Of a stretch of 64,000 nt of DNA, positions 34,514-45,090 are shown piece after piece. Every line of letters starts with the position of its first letter. The stretch's first letter is position 1. Below the pieces are notes generated by a model. It had not been told where the DNA came from. It ran no database searches and worked only from the letters and a program-made list of their open reading frames with translations. The translations under genes were made by a program, and so were the position numbers. Origin of the DNA: Parapedobacter tibetensis (GTDB lineage: Bacteria; Bacteroidota; Bacteroidia; Sphingobacteriales; Sphingobacteriaceae); contig NZ_JAMXBE010000006.1 of the NCBI RefSeq assembly GCF_024704835.1, positions 248,514-312,513 on the forward strand. Reading direction: 5' to 3'.

Positions 34514-35662
34514 TTACTTTGATTTGCTGTATGTCCAGATTTCTCCCCACATTTTTCTATTAATTGCTTTAATCTCTTGCTTTTTTTCCAACAGATGTTG
34601 CCTTATAGCTGCATTTCTGCTATCGCCAAGGAAAGAAACCGTTTTTTCTACACTTTTTTCAAAATCATTATGGAGATCCAACACCATTTCGGATTGTCCA
34701 AAATCGTTAAACAAGAGCTTATATTTATGGCTCCAACTTGTCGCTAAACAAGGGACACCCTGTGTTAATGAACTCGCCACACCATGAAACCGCGAAGAGA
34801 TAACAGCATACGATGCTCCAATGACACCCTTGATTTCTTTGGAATTTAATCCAGAAATAATAGGTAAGGAAAGCCCTAATTCATCATTGATTTGCTTGCA
34901 TATGGCGAGGTCGCCTACGCCCTCGTGGTTCAACAAGAAAACTTCTTGACCTTTCTCTTTTGCGGCATCACAAACTTTCTTTACGAATTGAAAATATTGT
35001 TTAGGCTGTAAAGGCGAATGCGTAAACATTTTTTTGTTAGGGATAATGCATATCCTGTTCTTAATGAAATCATACTTGCTCGGTAAAGCACCATCCATTA
35101 ATCCCGTAAAGTCGGTATACTGCCACACTTTATCGCTAGCAACACCTGCGCTCAGTAAATACTGCTTTGATGTTGGTTCCCTGGCGATTAATAAATCGAC
35201 GTAATGGTTTAATATGGCAGCGCATTCTCTACCATTTGATGTTTCGAAGGGGCCAAAGGCTTGCGGAAGCAAAATAATCTTTGTCCCATGTTTTTTCAGC
35301 GTCTTATAATATTTTTCTAACCTGGTTAAGAATTTGCCACTGTGGTTCCATTGGTCAGAAAATTGGAAACCACCAGCGTCCAATAACAAATGGATTTTTT
35401 TAGCGGGATGGTACACGGAAAAGACGTCATAGTCATGTTTGAGGTTGAACCTTGAAAGGATTGCCTTGGGGTAACGCCAAAATGTCAACCAAAATCTTCT
35501 CTTGATAGCTAAAGTAGTATCAATCTGGTCGACCGACCCAGCTGACGAATTATATACCACGCTGGCATTTGGATAACGATGTTCAATTTCCTTCAAAATC
35601 GAATAAAGCATTAATTCAGCGCCTTTATTCACGGTATTGGTGCCATCAATTTGAATTGTCAT
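34514..35662 (-). CDS. Polysaccharide pyruvyl transferase-like protein (CsaB/WcaK family)
   Basis: 382 residues. N-terminal IQIDGTNTVNKGAELMLYSI, the G-x-N-x-G-x-E opening of the family, and C-terminal VISSRFHGVASSLTQGVPCL with the conserved RFH. Family members attach pyruvate as a ketal to a sugar of the polysaccharide, giving negative charge. Its start shares one base with the stop of the nitroreductase gene. Either adds the ketal or has a related transferase role. Confidence 0.87.
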   Translation of the reverse strand: MTIQIDGTNTVNKGAELMLYSILKEIEHRYPNASVVYNSSAGSVDQIDTTLAIKRRFWLTFWRYPKAILSRFNLKHDYDVFSVYHPAKKIHLLLDAGGFQFSDQWNHSGKFLTRLEKYYKTLKKHGTKIILLPQAFGPFETSNGRECAAILNHYVDLLIAREPTSKQYLLSAGVASDKVWQYTDFTGLMDGALPSKYDFIKNRICIIPNKKMFTHSPLQPKQYFQFVKKVCDAAKEKGQEVFLLNHEGVGDLAICKQINDELGLSLPIISGLNSKEIKGVIGASYAVISSRFHGVASSLTQGVPCLATSWSHKYKLLFNDFGQSEMVLDLHNDFEKSVEKTVSFLGDSRNAAIRQHLLEKKQEIKAINRKMWGEIWTYSKSK

Positions 35663-36666
35663 TATACATTATATTTAATTACGTTTATGGGATGTTTTTT
35701 GATAGAAGAAGGGATGCCCCCTTTGGGATCTGCATATCCAACCGAGATTGCCATTACACAGCGTTCCCAAACGTTCAAGTGGAGGAAGTCTTTTAAGGCC
35801 TTGTTCCGTTCAGGGATATCACCCCAATTAATCATGCATGATGATAGTCCCAAGGTTTCAAGACTTAGTATGAAGTTCATGGCTGCCAGGGATCCGTCGA
35901 TATAAATAACGTGCTTATCGCGGACATCGAAGTAGTAGCTCAAATCACCCACAACAAAAACCATCATTTGAATTTGATCTGCAAAGGATTCTGTACCGAT
36001 AGGTAAACGCGATGCAGTTTTCAACAGTTCTGGGTCATCTATGATTCGAAACATAAAAGGTTGCCTATTACAAGCACTTGGGGCCTGCAAGGCAACAGCA
36101 ACCGCTTTTTCGACCAACTCTCTTGGAACTTGTTGTTGGAGATAGTACCTAACCGATCTTCGCTTGATATTTAAATTAAGAAAATCAGTATGTGTTATCG
36201 TGTTTGGAGCGCGTTCCTCAGCTTTAAAGGTCCGATGGTTCGCTGGTTCTGAATCCTTTGCGCTTTCTAAAAATAAGGTTTCCGCTTGTTTTATCTTGGG
36301 CGTACTTTGTACCGTTTGGAAATATTGATTGAGTATGCCAAATGCCCATTGGGCGCTGCTTTTATCATGTCCTAAGGATGCAATTTTCTTAAATTGAACA
36401 ACAGTTTCATGGATGTAGGATTCTGCAAAGTATGGCCTGGGATTTGGCGTGATCAATCCCTTTTCTATACGGTGGATATTCCGTCTTAATGTACTGATAT
36501 TCCCCGAGCTGGAACTCGACTGATACATTTTTATACCTCGGAAAACCGCTATACTCTCGTCCTTAAACCTAGTTGTTATGAACAAATAATAAACGCTCTT
36601 CCCAATCGAAGAATTTTTGATTGTTCGAGCTACTTTTGCTCTGAACTTTCCTGGCAATAATTTCAT
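35662..36666 (-). CDS. Nitroreductase-family flavoprotein within the polysaccharide operon
   Basis: 334 residues. An N-terminal region of about 150 residues precedes the FMN fold (KRRSVRYYLQQQVP, then APSACNRQPFMFRIID, then LETLGLSSCMINWG). Nitroreductase-like proteins occur beside pyruvyl transferases in Bacteroides capsule loci, with an unproven role. It has no signal peptide; the N-terminal ISTLRRNIHRIEKGL is helical. Lies between the flippase and the pyruvyl transferase, coupled to the latter. Confidence 0.8.
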   Translation of the reverse strand: MKLLPGKFRAKVARTIKNSSIGKSVYYLFITTRFKDESIAVFRGIKMYQSSSSSGNISTLRRNIHRIEKGLITPNPRPYFAESYIHETVVQFKKIASLGHDKSSAQWAFGILNQYFQTVQSTPKIKQAETLFLESAKDSEPANHRTFKAEERAPNTITHTDFLNLNIKRRSVRYYLQQQVPRELVEKAVAVALQAPSACNRQPFMFRIIDDPELLKTASRLPIGTESFADQIQMMVFVVGDLSYYFDVRDKHVIYIDGSLAAMNFILSLETLGLSSCMINWGDIPERNKALKDFLHLNVWERCVMAISVGYADPKGGIPSSIKKHPINVIKYNV

Positions 36667-36691
36667 ATTTATGAGATTGATTTAATAACCA

Positions 36692-38158
36692 TCAACTAAC
36701 ATTTACGACCTTTCCTTTCCGCAAGCCTTTGAATTGGTTGAATTGATTGATGATTTCGTCTTTCATCAACATCCAAACAGCACCTATATATGCAGCACCG
36801 ACAACGGCAATGCATAGGATCGTATGCCAACCCATGATTTCCGATAGGACATAACCCATTGCCCCTGCGATAGCCGATGAAATCATCGGTACTTTCATGG
36901 CCTTTAAGAATTGGCCAGTACTGATTTGTAGGCTTAGCAGGTACTTAAATGTATACTGCGCTATAATAACCGCGATGATTTTGTTAAATAAAACCGCGAA
37001 GGCAGCGCCAATGACCCCCCAATTGACAATAAAAATATATAACGATGACATAAAAATGATGCCTTTGAAAACTTGTAATTTAAGCTCCAGTTTGGGACGA
37101 CCCAGTCCACGGATTAAGACCGTGTTGCTATTTACCATCATGTGGAAGAATACAGAACAAGCCAGTATTTTTAACGGGGCTATGGAATCCTCCCATTTGT
37201 CGCCAAAAAAGAAAATCACAATATCTCTTCCAAATAAGAGGAAGAGTACCATCAACGGGTAAACGGCGATGCTGTTATATTCAATTACTTTCAAATACCA
37301 TCCTCGGATAGCTGTTGGGTCATTCTGTTTCTTGCTATAGAACGGATACATCACGCTGTTCATCACAGACATGATTTTCGCCCTGAAAGAATCGGTCAGA
37401 ACGAAAGCCAACGTATAAGCACCTAAGAGCTGGGCACTAAGCAATTTGCCAATGAGCAGATAATCGATATTATTGATGAGGTAACTAACGATATTGGTGC
37501 CCGTTGTATAAATGCCAAAACCGAATATATCCTTGAAGGCGACTTTATCCCAAATTAATTTAGGGAGCCATTTTGTTTTACGAAAATATTGGGGTGCAGC
37601 CATCAAAATTGTAATTACCGGCATTAGCGCCAGCGACCATACGCCCGCACCCAAGTATGCCATTAACAAGGCAATGAGGCCCGCAACGATACTGGAGATA
37701 TTCTCAATCTTAGAGATGCTTTTGAAATCCATCCGCCTCACTAATTGAGCCTTGTTGACCAGATTGATCGGGCTAAGCAGAATTCCAATACTGATAATGG
37801 GAATAAGCGTTCTTAATATGTCCTGTTTATAAAAAATGGCAGCAAAAGGAGCAATGATGAACGCCATGATAATAAACAGGCATACAGACAAACCTACCCC
37901 CGTAGAAAAGGCGGTATAAAAATGTACAGGCTTTACATCTTCTTCACGTTTCTGAACCAATGCGGCCCCGATGCCTAAATCCGTCAATACTTGAACAAAG
38001 CCGGTAAACACCGTTGCCATCCCAACTATGCCAAATTGCTCGGGGAACAAAAGTTTAGCAAGCAGGAGCTTAACAATGAATGAAAAGGATTGTTCGACAA
38101 TCATTTTCACACTGCTCCAGAATATTCCTTGTGCAACTAATCGTTTATCGTTGTCCAT
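36692..38158 (-). CDS. Wzx/MOP-type lipid-linked oligosaccharide flippase
   Basis: 488 residues with twelve or more hydrophobic helices. The N-terminal QGIFWSSVKMIVEQSFSFIV, then LLAKLLFPEQFGIVGMATVF and LTDLGIGAALVQKREED, are the WzxC-like family pattern. Moves the undecaprenyl-linked repeat unit across the inner membrane. Upstream of gmd by 16 bases. Confidence 0.88.
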   Translation of the reverse strand: MDNDKRLVAQGIFWSSVKMIVEQSFSFIVKLLLAKLLFPEQFGIVGMATVFTGFVQVLTDLGIGAALVQKREEDVKPVHFYTAFSTGVGLSVCLFIIMAFIIAPFAAIFYKQDILRTLIPIISIGILLSPINLVNKAQLVRRMDFKSISKIENISSIVAGLIALLMAYLGAGVWSLALMPVITILMAAPQYFRKTKWLPKLIWDKVAFKDIFGFGIYTTGTNIVSYLINNIDYLLIGKLLSAQLLGAYTLAFVLTDSFRAKIMSVMNSVMYPFYSKKQNDPTAIRGWYLKVIEYNSIAVYPLMVLFLLFGRDIVIFFFGDKWEDSIAPLKILACSVFFHMMVNSNTVLIRGLGRPKLELKLQVFKGIIFMSSLYIFIVNWGVIGAAFAVLFNKIIAVIIAQYTFKYLLSLQISTGQFLKAMKVPMISSAIAGAMGYVLSEIMGWHTILCIAVVGAAYIGAVWMLMKDEIINQFNQFKGLRKGKVVNVS

Positions 38159-38174
38159 TTACAAGTTCGAATGA

Positions 38175-39272
38175 TTACCCAATCAAATGCTCCCATTGTG
38201 TCTTATTGTCTTTACGGAAAATCTCCAGATCTGAAGCAACCATCTCGCTGCATAGTGATGCGAGATTATATTTGGGTTCCCAACCCAGTTTGGTTTTTGA
38301 TTTCGTAGGATCCCCGATCAATAATTCCACTTCGGTGGGTCTGAAATATGCGGGATCCACAGACACAACTTCCTGCCCTATGGTTAAGGCAAAATCAGGA
38401 TTTGATACCGATTTGATAATCCCTTTTTCTTCCACCCCTTCGCCCGTAAACTCCACTTCCGCACCTACTTCACGAAAGGCCATTTTTACAAAATCCCTCA
38501 CTGCGGTGGTGACGCCTGTAGCGATGACATAATCTTCGGGTTTTTCCTGCTGTAGGATCAGCCACATGGCCTCTACATAATCTTTGGCGTGCCCCCAATC
38601 TCTACGCGCACCCAGGTTGCCTAAAAACATTTTCTCCTGCAATCCCAGTGCAATTGCTGCCACGGCGCGGGTAATCTTGCGTGTCACGAACGTTTCCCCA
38701 CGTAATGGACTTTCGTGATTAAACAGGATGCCATTACAGGCAAAAAGATTGTAGGCCTCCCGGTAGTTGACCGTAATCCAGTAGGCATATAATTTGGCCA
38801 CTGCATACGGGCTTCGAGGGTAAAACGGCGTGGTTTCACTTTGCGGAACTGCTTGTACCAACCCGTATAATTCAGAGGTGGAGGCCTGATAAATCCGGGT
38901 TTTGCTTTCGAGTCCCAGTATACGGATGGCTTCCAGAATGCGCAGTGTACCAATACCATCTGCGTTGGCCGTATATTCCGGGGTATCAAAACTCACTTTC
39001 ACATGACTCATCGCCGCTAAGTTGTAGATTTCATCCGGCTGGGTCTCCTGGATGATGCGGATCAGGTTGGTGCTATCCGTCATATCGCCATAATGCAGTT
39101 TAAAATATACGTTTTCTGCATGTGGATCCTGATACAGGTGGTCTATCCGATCCGTATTAATTAGCGAAGAGCGGCGTTTCACTCCATGAACCATGTATCC
39201 TTTTCCTAATAATAATTCGGCAAGATAGGCTCCATCCTGTCCGTTGACGCCTGTGATTAATGCTGTTTTCAT
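38175..39272 (-). CDS. gmd: GDP-mannose 4,6-dehydratase
   Basis: 365 residues. Extended SDR: NAD(P)-binding [10 protein letters not shown] (8-17), catalytic [20 protein letters not shown] with the Tyr-x3-Lys pair, and SELYG. Converts GDP-D-mannose to GDP-4-keto-6-deoxymannose, the first step to GDP-L-fucose or GDP-rhamnose/perosamine. Paired with fcl 43 bases away, so fucose is the likely product. Confidence 0.96.
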   Translation of the reverse strand: MKTALITGVNGQDGAYLAELLLGKGYMVHGVKRRSSLINTDRIDHLYQDPHAENVYFKLHYGDMTDSTNLIRIIQETQPDEIYNLAAMSHVKVSFDTPEYTANADGIGTLRILEAIRILGLESKTRIYQASTSELYGLVQAVPQSETTPFYPRSPYAVAKLYAYWITVNYREAYNLFACNGILFNHESPLRGETFVTRKITRAVAAIALGLQEKMFLGNLGARRDWGHAKDYVEAMWLILQQEKPEDYVIATGVTTAVRDFVKMAFREVGAEVEFTGEGVEEKGIIKSVSNPDFALTIGQEVVSVDPAYFRPTEVELLIGDPTKSKTKLGWEPKYNLASLCSEMVASDLEIFRKDNKTQWEHLIG

Positions 39273-39315
39273 ATGCTGTGTTGTTATGTTGTGGGTATTA
39301 GGTATTGCAATTCAT

Positions 39316-40254
39316 TTAACGCATGGCAAATTCATTTCTTAAAAAATCCTGGTAGGCCAAGGCGATGCCCTCTTCGAGGGTGGTTTTGTGTTGCCAGCCC
39401 AACCGGTGTAATTTCAATACATCCATCAGTTTGCGGGGAGTACCATCGGGCTTACTGGTATCAAATACCAGTTCACCTTCATAACCGACCACCGCTTTAA
39501 TCAGCTCGGCCAACTCCCGGATACTGAGGTCCTCCCCGGTGCCAATGTTGACCAATTCCCGTCCGCTATAGGTATCCATCAGGAATACGCAAGCTTCTGC
39601 TAAATCATCGGCATAGAGAAACTCGCGTTTGGGAGTGCCGCTGCCCCAGATGGTTACCGAAGAGGCCCCTTCCTGTTTTGCCTCATGGAAGCGACGGATC
39701 AGCGCCGGCAGCACATGCGAATTCTCCGGATGGTAATTGTCACCAATCCCATATAGGTTAGTAGGCATTACGCTGATGAAATCATCCCCATATTGATCAT
39801 GGTAAGCTTCGCAGAGCTTGATGCCCGCTATTTTTGCGATGGCATACGGTTCATTGGTTTCTTCCAAAGGCCCCGTGAGCAGGTATGTTTCCTTCAGGGG
39901 TTGCGGTGCCATTTTGGGATAAATGCAACTGCTGCCTAGAAACATTAGTTTTTTAACGTTGAACTGATGTGCAGCATGGATGACATTGGCTTCCATAATG
40001 AGGTTTTCATAGATGAAATCTGCCCTGTAGGTATTGTTGGCTAGGATGCCACCCACTTTCGCTGCTGCTAAAAACACGTATTCTGGCTGTTCGGCAGCGA
40101 AAAATTGCTGTACCGCTTGTTGATTGCGGAGATCAAGTGATGCTGATGTTTGCAAAACCAGGTTGGTGTAGCCTCGTTCCTCCAGTTGACGCTTGATGGC
40201 ACTGCCTACCATGCCACGGTGTCCTGCGATGTATATTTTGCTATTAGTATTCAC
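39316..40254 (-). CDS. fcl: GDP-L-fucose synthase
   Basis: 312 residues. Opening [40 protein letters not shown] with the Tyr-Lys pair, and [15 protein letters not shown] near the end. Epimerises and reduces the gmd product to GDP-L-fucose, which one of the operon's glycosyltransferases would use. 25 bases from the kinase gene. Confidence 0.96.
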   Translation of the reverse strand: MNTNSKIYIAGHRGMVGSAIKRQLEERGYTNLVLQTSASLDLRNQQAVQQFFAAEQPEYVFLAAAKVGGILANNTYRADFIYENLIMEANVIHAAHQFNVKKLMFLGSSCIYPKMAPQPLKETYLLTGPLEETNEPYAIAKIAGIKLCEAYHDQYGDDFISVMPTNLYGIGDNYHPENSHVLPALIRRFHEAKQEGASSVTIWGSGTPKREFLYADDLAEACVFLMDTYSGRELVNIGTGEDLSIRELAELIKAVVGYEGELVFDTSKPDGTPRKLMDVLKLHRLGWQHKTTLEEGIALAYQDFLRNEFAMR

Positions 40255-40279
40255 GTTGGTAGATTATTATTTTAGTTTG

Positions 40280-42643
40280 TTATCGTTTTTTTCGAAATGG
40301 CCACCACCATCGTTTACGATGGTTTTCGGCATCCTCCCCATAGCTCCCATATCCAGGGCCATAGCCATACCCACCCTTGGACTTCATGTCATTTATAAGC
40401 AAGGCTATCTGTTTCATTTTTTGGTTACGATACAGGCTTTCCGGTATAGCCAGTTGGTTCTTGTGTGTGAACCCGCGTCGTACTAAATACAATGTTAAGT
40501 CAGCATGATCGCTGAGTAACTGGGCATCGGTAACCAACCCTACGGGCGGAGCATCGATGATGATGTAGTCAAATTCCTTTTTCATGTAAGTCATCAACTC
40601 ATCCATGCGATTACTGAGAATGGTTTCTGCCGGATTTGGAGGGATGGGGCCAGAACTGATGATGAATAAGCCCTCGTGTATCCCGGAAGGTTTGATAATG
40701 TCCGCTGGAGCAAGTGATTGGGTGATTACATAGTTTGTATAACCGAAATCATTGGTGATGTTGAGTTTTGTCGAGAGATTGGGTTTGCGTAAGTCCATTT
40801 CCATCACCACTACTTTCTTTTTTGAAATGGCAAAGATCATGGCCATATTCAACGCTACGAAAGACTTCCCTTCGCCACTCATACTGGAAGTAAGTAAGAT
40901 GGTTTTCCGATTCGGATCGTTCAAGTAAAAAGCTAGGTTGGTGCGCAATGAACGGAACTGTTCGGCAATGGCCGAGCGGGAATTCCAACCTACGACCAGC
41001 GTTTCCTTTGACGGGCTGTGGCTGATCTCGCCAGCCACAGGCACCTGCGTATACCGAGTGATGTCCTCTACGGTGTGGACACGTGTGTTGAGTAAATTGC
41101 GGAGATAGATTATGATGAAAGGAACGGCCAAGCCAATCAGCAATCCAACCAATAAGGTCGTTGAGCGTCTCGGACTGAATGGGTGTGCAGCCACCTTGGG
41201 GGGGTCAATGACCCGGCTATTGGAAATATTGGCCGTTTTGCTGATGGCCGTTTCTTCTCTTTTCTGCAATAGGTATACATACAATTCTTGCTTGATTTGT
41301 TGTTGCCGGGTCAAATCCAAGTACTTACGTTCCGTGGCTGGAATACTCGTCACCTCGGATTCCAACTGTCCGGTTTTTCGTTCCAAGTCATTACGGATAA
41401 TCTCCAGGCGGTTTTGCGTGTTATTCATGTTGGCAAGCATATCGGCACGCAAATTTGATAGTTGTTTGTTCAGGTTCTGGATGGACGGGTTGTCAGGCGT
41501 GGCACTCAACAAACGTCGGTCCCTGTCCAGTAGCAAGGTATTATACCGTTCCACCAGCGAATTGAAAATCATATCGTTCGGCAAGATAGCGATGGGGAGC
41601 ACACGTTCATTCGCTTCGTCCAGTAAATACGCTTTGAGATTGGCCATGATGTTCAACTGGGTTTCCACTTCGGCCAGCTCTTTGATATAATCGCTGGAGT
41701 TTTGGAGTAATAATTGAGACTGCGTATTCATATCTGCCAGTTGCCGCGATTGACGGAACGTTTCGATATCGCCCTCCACATCTCCCAATTCCTGACCCAC
41801 AAATACAAGTCGGGTTTCAATAAATGAAATGGTACTGTCGGCAATGGTGTTCTTGGCTTTTAGGTTATTCTCCGTATAGGTCCGAATAATCGTGCGTAAA
41901 ATCTCTTCGCCTTTATCCTTTAACGGATACTCAAACGCTAGGCTGATAATGGAAACCAGTTTATTATTAACGGCCACCGAAAGACGTCCCATATATTCAT
42001 TGACACGGGAATCCAGCGATACTACCTGGAATTTATAAGGCTTATCCTCCAACAATATATCTGCATTGCGGGTGATCAGGACAGTCCCCAGGCCGGGAAG
42101 GTCAAATGGCTGGTTGAAAATGGCCTCCTGTTCAAAGCCATCTCGTGTAATCAAGATGTTCTCCCCCTCGGTACGTGTGAGGTAAAAAGTTCCCCCCCTT
42201 AGGCTGTCGGTCTGGAGTAGGGAGACATGAAAAGGCGGCCGGAAAATTTCCACATCCCGTATGTTCCCCGGTAGGTAATAATTAACCTGGGCATTGAGTT
42301 TTTGAACCACCTGTTCCATGAGGTACCTGGTTTTCAGGATCTCCGCTTCGTTATCCACGGAGCTAACCCCACCAAAAAGGTTGTTGAAATCGCCCATGAA
42401 CGCTCCTTGTCCCGAGGTAGACGAACCTTTCTCCCCATCCGTAACCAGCACCTTTGCATTGATTCTATATTGCGGGGTGCTGTAACGTAATTTCAAGAAG
42501 GCAATTGCCAGACCAATAAAGCCACATAGTGCAAACCAATACCAATTGGATAATAGCTTACCTAAAAACTCGATTAGCCCCTTGTTGTCGTCTTGTGTTT
42601 CAAGCTCAAAATCCTCTTCCAGCCTCTCCTTCATATCTATCAA
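40280..42643 (-). CDS. Wzc-like polysaccharide chain-length regulator with tyrosine autokinase domain
   Basis: 787 residues. N-terminal transmembrane helix (NWYWFALCGFIGLAIAFLKL), long periplasmic coiled region of about 430 residues, second helix (TTLLVGLLIGLAVPFIIIYL), then a cytoplasmic kinase. Walker A SSMSGEGKSFVALN around residue 585, Walker B DYIIIDAPPVG, and a tyrosine-rich tail (GGYGYGPGYGSYGED). Controls polymer length and export with the Wza-like lipoprotein. ATG at 42634 is an alternative start. Confidence 0.92.
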   Translation of the reverse strand: MIDMKERLEEDFELETQDDNKGLIEFLGKLLSNWYWFALCGFIGLAIAFLKLRYSTPQYRINAKVLVTDGEKGSSTSGQGAFMGDFNNLFGGVSSVDNEAEILKTRYLMEQVVQKLNAQVNYYLPGNIRDVEIFRPPFHVSLLQTDSLRGGTFYLTRTEGENILITRDGFEQEAIFNQPFDLPGLGTVLITRNADILLEDKPYKFQVVSLDSRVNEYMGRLSVAVNNKLVSIISLAFEYPLKDKGEEILRTIIRTYTENNLKAKNTIADSTISFIETRLVFVGQELGDVEGDIETFRQSRQLADMNTQSQLLLQNSSDYIKELAEVETQLNIMANLKAYLLDEANERVLPIAILPNDMIFNSLVERYNTLLLDRDRRLLSATPDNPSIQNLNKQLSNLRADMLANMNNTQNRLEIIRNDLERKTGQLESEVTSIPATERKYLDLTRQQQIKQELYVYLLQKREETAISKTANISNSRVIDPPKVAAHPFSPRRSTTLLVGLLIGLAVPFIIIYLRNLLNTRVHTVEDITRYTQVPVAGEISHSPSKETLVVGWNSRSAIAEQFRSLRTNLAFYLNDPNRKTILLTSSMSGEGKSFVALNMAMIFAISKKKVVVMEMDLRKPNLSTKLNITNDFGYTNYVITQSLAPADIIKPSGIHEGLFIISSGPIPPNPAETILSNRMDELMTYMKKEFDYIIIDAPPVGLVTDAQLLSDHADLTLYLVRRGFTHKNQLAIPESLYRNQKMKQIALLINDMKSKGGYGYGPGYGSYGEDAENHRKRWWWPFRKKR

Positions 42644-42661
42644 TCTGTGTTTATATTATAA

Positions 42662-43474
42662 TTATAAAAGCCTCGAAATGACCAATGTCAAAATAGAAAC
42701 CACGGTAGCCGCAATGGAGATGGCTTGTGTACGTGCAGCGTTGGTTGATGCTATCTTGCCCTTGCCCGGTTCGACATAAATGACATCATTCTGTTTTAGG
42801 TAGAAGTAGGGTGAATTAAAGATGTCTTGAGAATTTAAATTAAAACGGATGAACTCTTTCTCTCCATTGTTTTCACGTACCAACAGTATATTGTCCCGTT
42901 TGCCGTGAATGGTGAGATCGCCGGCCATTCCCAAGACATCCAGTATGGTTACTTTTTCGTTGGGTACGGTATAGGTAGCCGGTTTTGCTACTTCACCGAT
43001 TACCGTTATTTTGAAATTGGAGAATCGTACTTGTACTGTGGGGTCGTTGAAATATCGCGATGCATCTTTGGTGATGCGGCGGCGTACTTCCGAAGTGGTC
43101 AAACCTGCCACTTGCAGCCTGCCCAGTATGGGTATGGTGACTTGCCCCTCCTCATCCACCAAGTATCCACCTGGAGCGGCACCACTCATGGGCGTTGCTT
43201 GGCTTCCTGCATCTGAGGTGCCTCCTGAAAATTGATTGATGGCTGCCGTGGAACTCCCATCAAGGGTTTGGATGGTGATATGTAGGATGTCATCGACTTG
43301 AATGATGGGTTCATGGTATTCTGGGAGTTTTACCCGAGGACTGTCCGGGGAGATGTCGCTAAAATAAACGGTTTCCTTCGTGGAAACACAAGCTGTAAAG
43401 CAGCAGGATAAAAAAAAGAGACAGGTGATAATACAATTCGATTTTTTGTTAATTTTTTTTCTCAACATAGACAT
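42662..43474 (-). CDS. Wza-like polysaccharide export lipoprotein
   Basis: 270 residues. Lipoprotein signal with lipobox FTAC (Cys29). A poly_export domain (DDILHITIQTLDGSSTAAIN) and SLBB-like segments (KITVIGEVAKPATYTVPNEK) precede a C-terminal hydrophobic stretch (ISIAATVVSILTLVISRLL) that could cross the outer membrane as an amphipathic or hydrophobic helix. It forms the export channel with Wzc. 18 bases separate it from the kinase start. Confidence 0.9.
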   Translation of the reverse strand: MSMLRKKINKKSNCIITCLFFLSCCFTACVSTKETVYFSDISPDSPRVKLPEYHEPIIQVDDILHITIQTLDGSSTAAINQFSGGTSDAGSQATPMSGAAPGGYLVDEEGQVTIPILGRLQVAGLTTSEVRRRITKDASRYFNDPTVQVRFSNFKITVIGEVAKPATYTVPNEKVTILDVLGMAGDLTIHGKRDNILLVRENNGEKEFIRFNLNSQDIFNSPYFYLKQNDVIYVEPGKGKIASTNAARTQAISIAATVVSILTLVISRLL

Positions 43475-43656
43475 TAATCAAATGGGGAATATGTATGTTA
43501 TTTGGATTACCACATGGTTGCCTAGAAGGCCCAGTAGGTTTGTTGGCATGGCCCTTATTTTTTTAAGATTTTGAATTCCCATCTAAATAGTAAGCAATGC
43601 GTACTTGTGTGGTGTGTGTTTTGTGAATTTCAGGCCAATGATGCCTCACCGTATGC

Positions 43657-45090
43657 TTAATGTGCGTTTTCTTCTCCCTTCACCATGTTGATGATGGTTA
43701 AGAAAACAATCCTTACATCGAGCATTGCCGTCCAATTTTCGAGGTACCAGACATCATGTTCCACCCGTTTTTCCATTAAGGTGGAGTCTTTAGTTTCCCC
43801 TCTATAGCCGTTAGCTTGGGCCCACCCTGTGATACCGGGCTTTACAAAATGCCGTACCATGTATTTTTTGATGATGGTACTGTATTCCTCCGTATGCGCC
43901 AACATATGGGGGCGGGGGCCGATGACACTCATTTCGCCTTTCAGTACATTGATAAACTGAGGTAGCTCATCGAGACTGGTCTTGCGAAGGAACCTTCCGA
44001 TAGGGGTAATCCGGTCGTCGTCTTTACTTGCCTGTTTCCGGTCGCTATCGCTATTTACCCGCATGCTCCTGAACTTATAGCAGTAAAATGATTCATTATT
44101 CCTGCCACTGCGTAATTGTTTGAACAGGACGGGCCCTGGGCTTTGCATTTTGATGAGTATGGCAATGATGGGATATAGCCAACTGAGGATGAATACAACC
44201 ACTAAAATGCTGAAAGACAAATCGAATATACGTTTCTTGAATCGATTGCTAATCTCGCTCATGGGCTCTTTGCGAACCGTAAGAACGGGGAACGCATTGA
44301 GGTATTGGACATGATAGGAGCTATCAAAGCCATCGCTCAGGTCAGGTACAAAATTAAGCCTTAGGCAATGCTTGTCGGCTTCCTCGGCCAATGCCGTGGC
44401 ATGCGAAAGGTATTGAGGCTTTAGCGATAAATATATTTCCCGTACACCCGCTACCGCGGCTTTCATGAAATGTTTGCCTACGGTAGCTATTTGCAGTTTC
44501 CCCTGCCCATCGATAAACATTTCATCCTTGATAGGCAAGTTTTCCAATTTGTAATTGAGTTGGTGTTGCTCAAAATAGGAAGCCAATCGCTTGCTGGTGT
44601 TACTATCATTGCCCATGATGCTTACCCGTTCACGAATACGGAAGTGTTTGTCCAACGTAAATTGGAAATAAGTACCAGTGAAACGACTCAAGATGATCAG
44701 GCCACCGAAAAACGTGTAAAAGATAAGGAGGTGGTAGGGAGAAACATCGATTTGTTTGGAAAATGAGAAATACGAACAACAAATGATCAAATGGAATAAA
44801 CCTGTGCGCCAAGAAGAGCGGTAGATATCTTCGAGCGAGGTGATAGTGTCATTGCGATACAAGCCGAAGATACTGGCCAATAGCAACCAAACCAAATTGA
44901 TTACGACCAACGTTTCTTGTTGGAAAACTTGTTGATCTTGGGGTGGAGACCCAGATGTAGAAAAACCATAAGCGATTAAGGCGGATGCGATGAAAGCTAG
45001 ATTCATCAATAACACGTCTGAGGCACCAATCACGTATTTGATGATGAATAAATAGCGTGTCTGCGGTTGTTTTGCGACGTTGGCGTTCAC
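43657..45090 (-). CDS. Undecaprenyl-phosphate sugar-1-phosphate transferase (WcaJ-like)
   Basis: 477 residues. Four N-terminal transmembrane helices, a middle CoA-binding-like domain, then the bacterial sugar transferase domain: KRIFDLSFSILVVVFILSWL, SPGPVLFKQLRSGRNNESFY, YKFRSMRVNSD, LPQFINVLKGEMSVIGPRPH and WAQANGYRGET. Starts repeat-unit assembly by moving hexose-1-phosphate, usually glucose or galactose, onto undecaprenyl phosphate. First gene of the operon, 183 bases upstream of the Wza-like gene. Confidence 0.93.
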   Translation of the reverse strand: MNANVAKQPQTRYLFIIKYVIGASDVLLMNLAFIASALIAYGFSTSGSPPQDQQVFQQETLVVINLVWLLLASIFGLYRNDTITSLEDIYRSSWRTGLFHLIICCSYFSFSKQIDVSPYHLLIFYTFFGGLIILSRFTGTYFQFTLDKHFRIRERVSIMGNDSNTSKRLASYFEQHQLNYKLENLPIKDEMFIDGQGKLQIATVGKHFMKAAVAGVREIYLSLKPQYLSHATALAEEADKHCLRLNFVPDLSDGFDSSYHVQYLNAFPVLTVRKEPMSEISNRFKKRIFDLSFSILVVVFILSWLYPIIAILIKMQSPGPVLFKQLRSGRNNESFYCYKFRSMRVNSDSDRKQASKDDDRITPIGRFLRKTSLDELPQFINVLKGEMSVIGPRPHMLAHTEEYSTIIKKYMVRHFVKPGITGWAQANGYRGETKDSTLMEKRVEHDVWYLENWTAMLDVRIVFLTIINMVKGEENAH

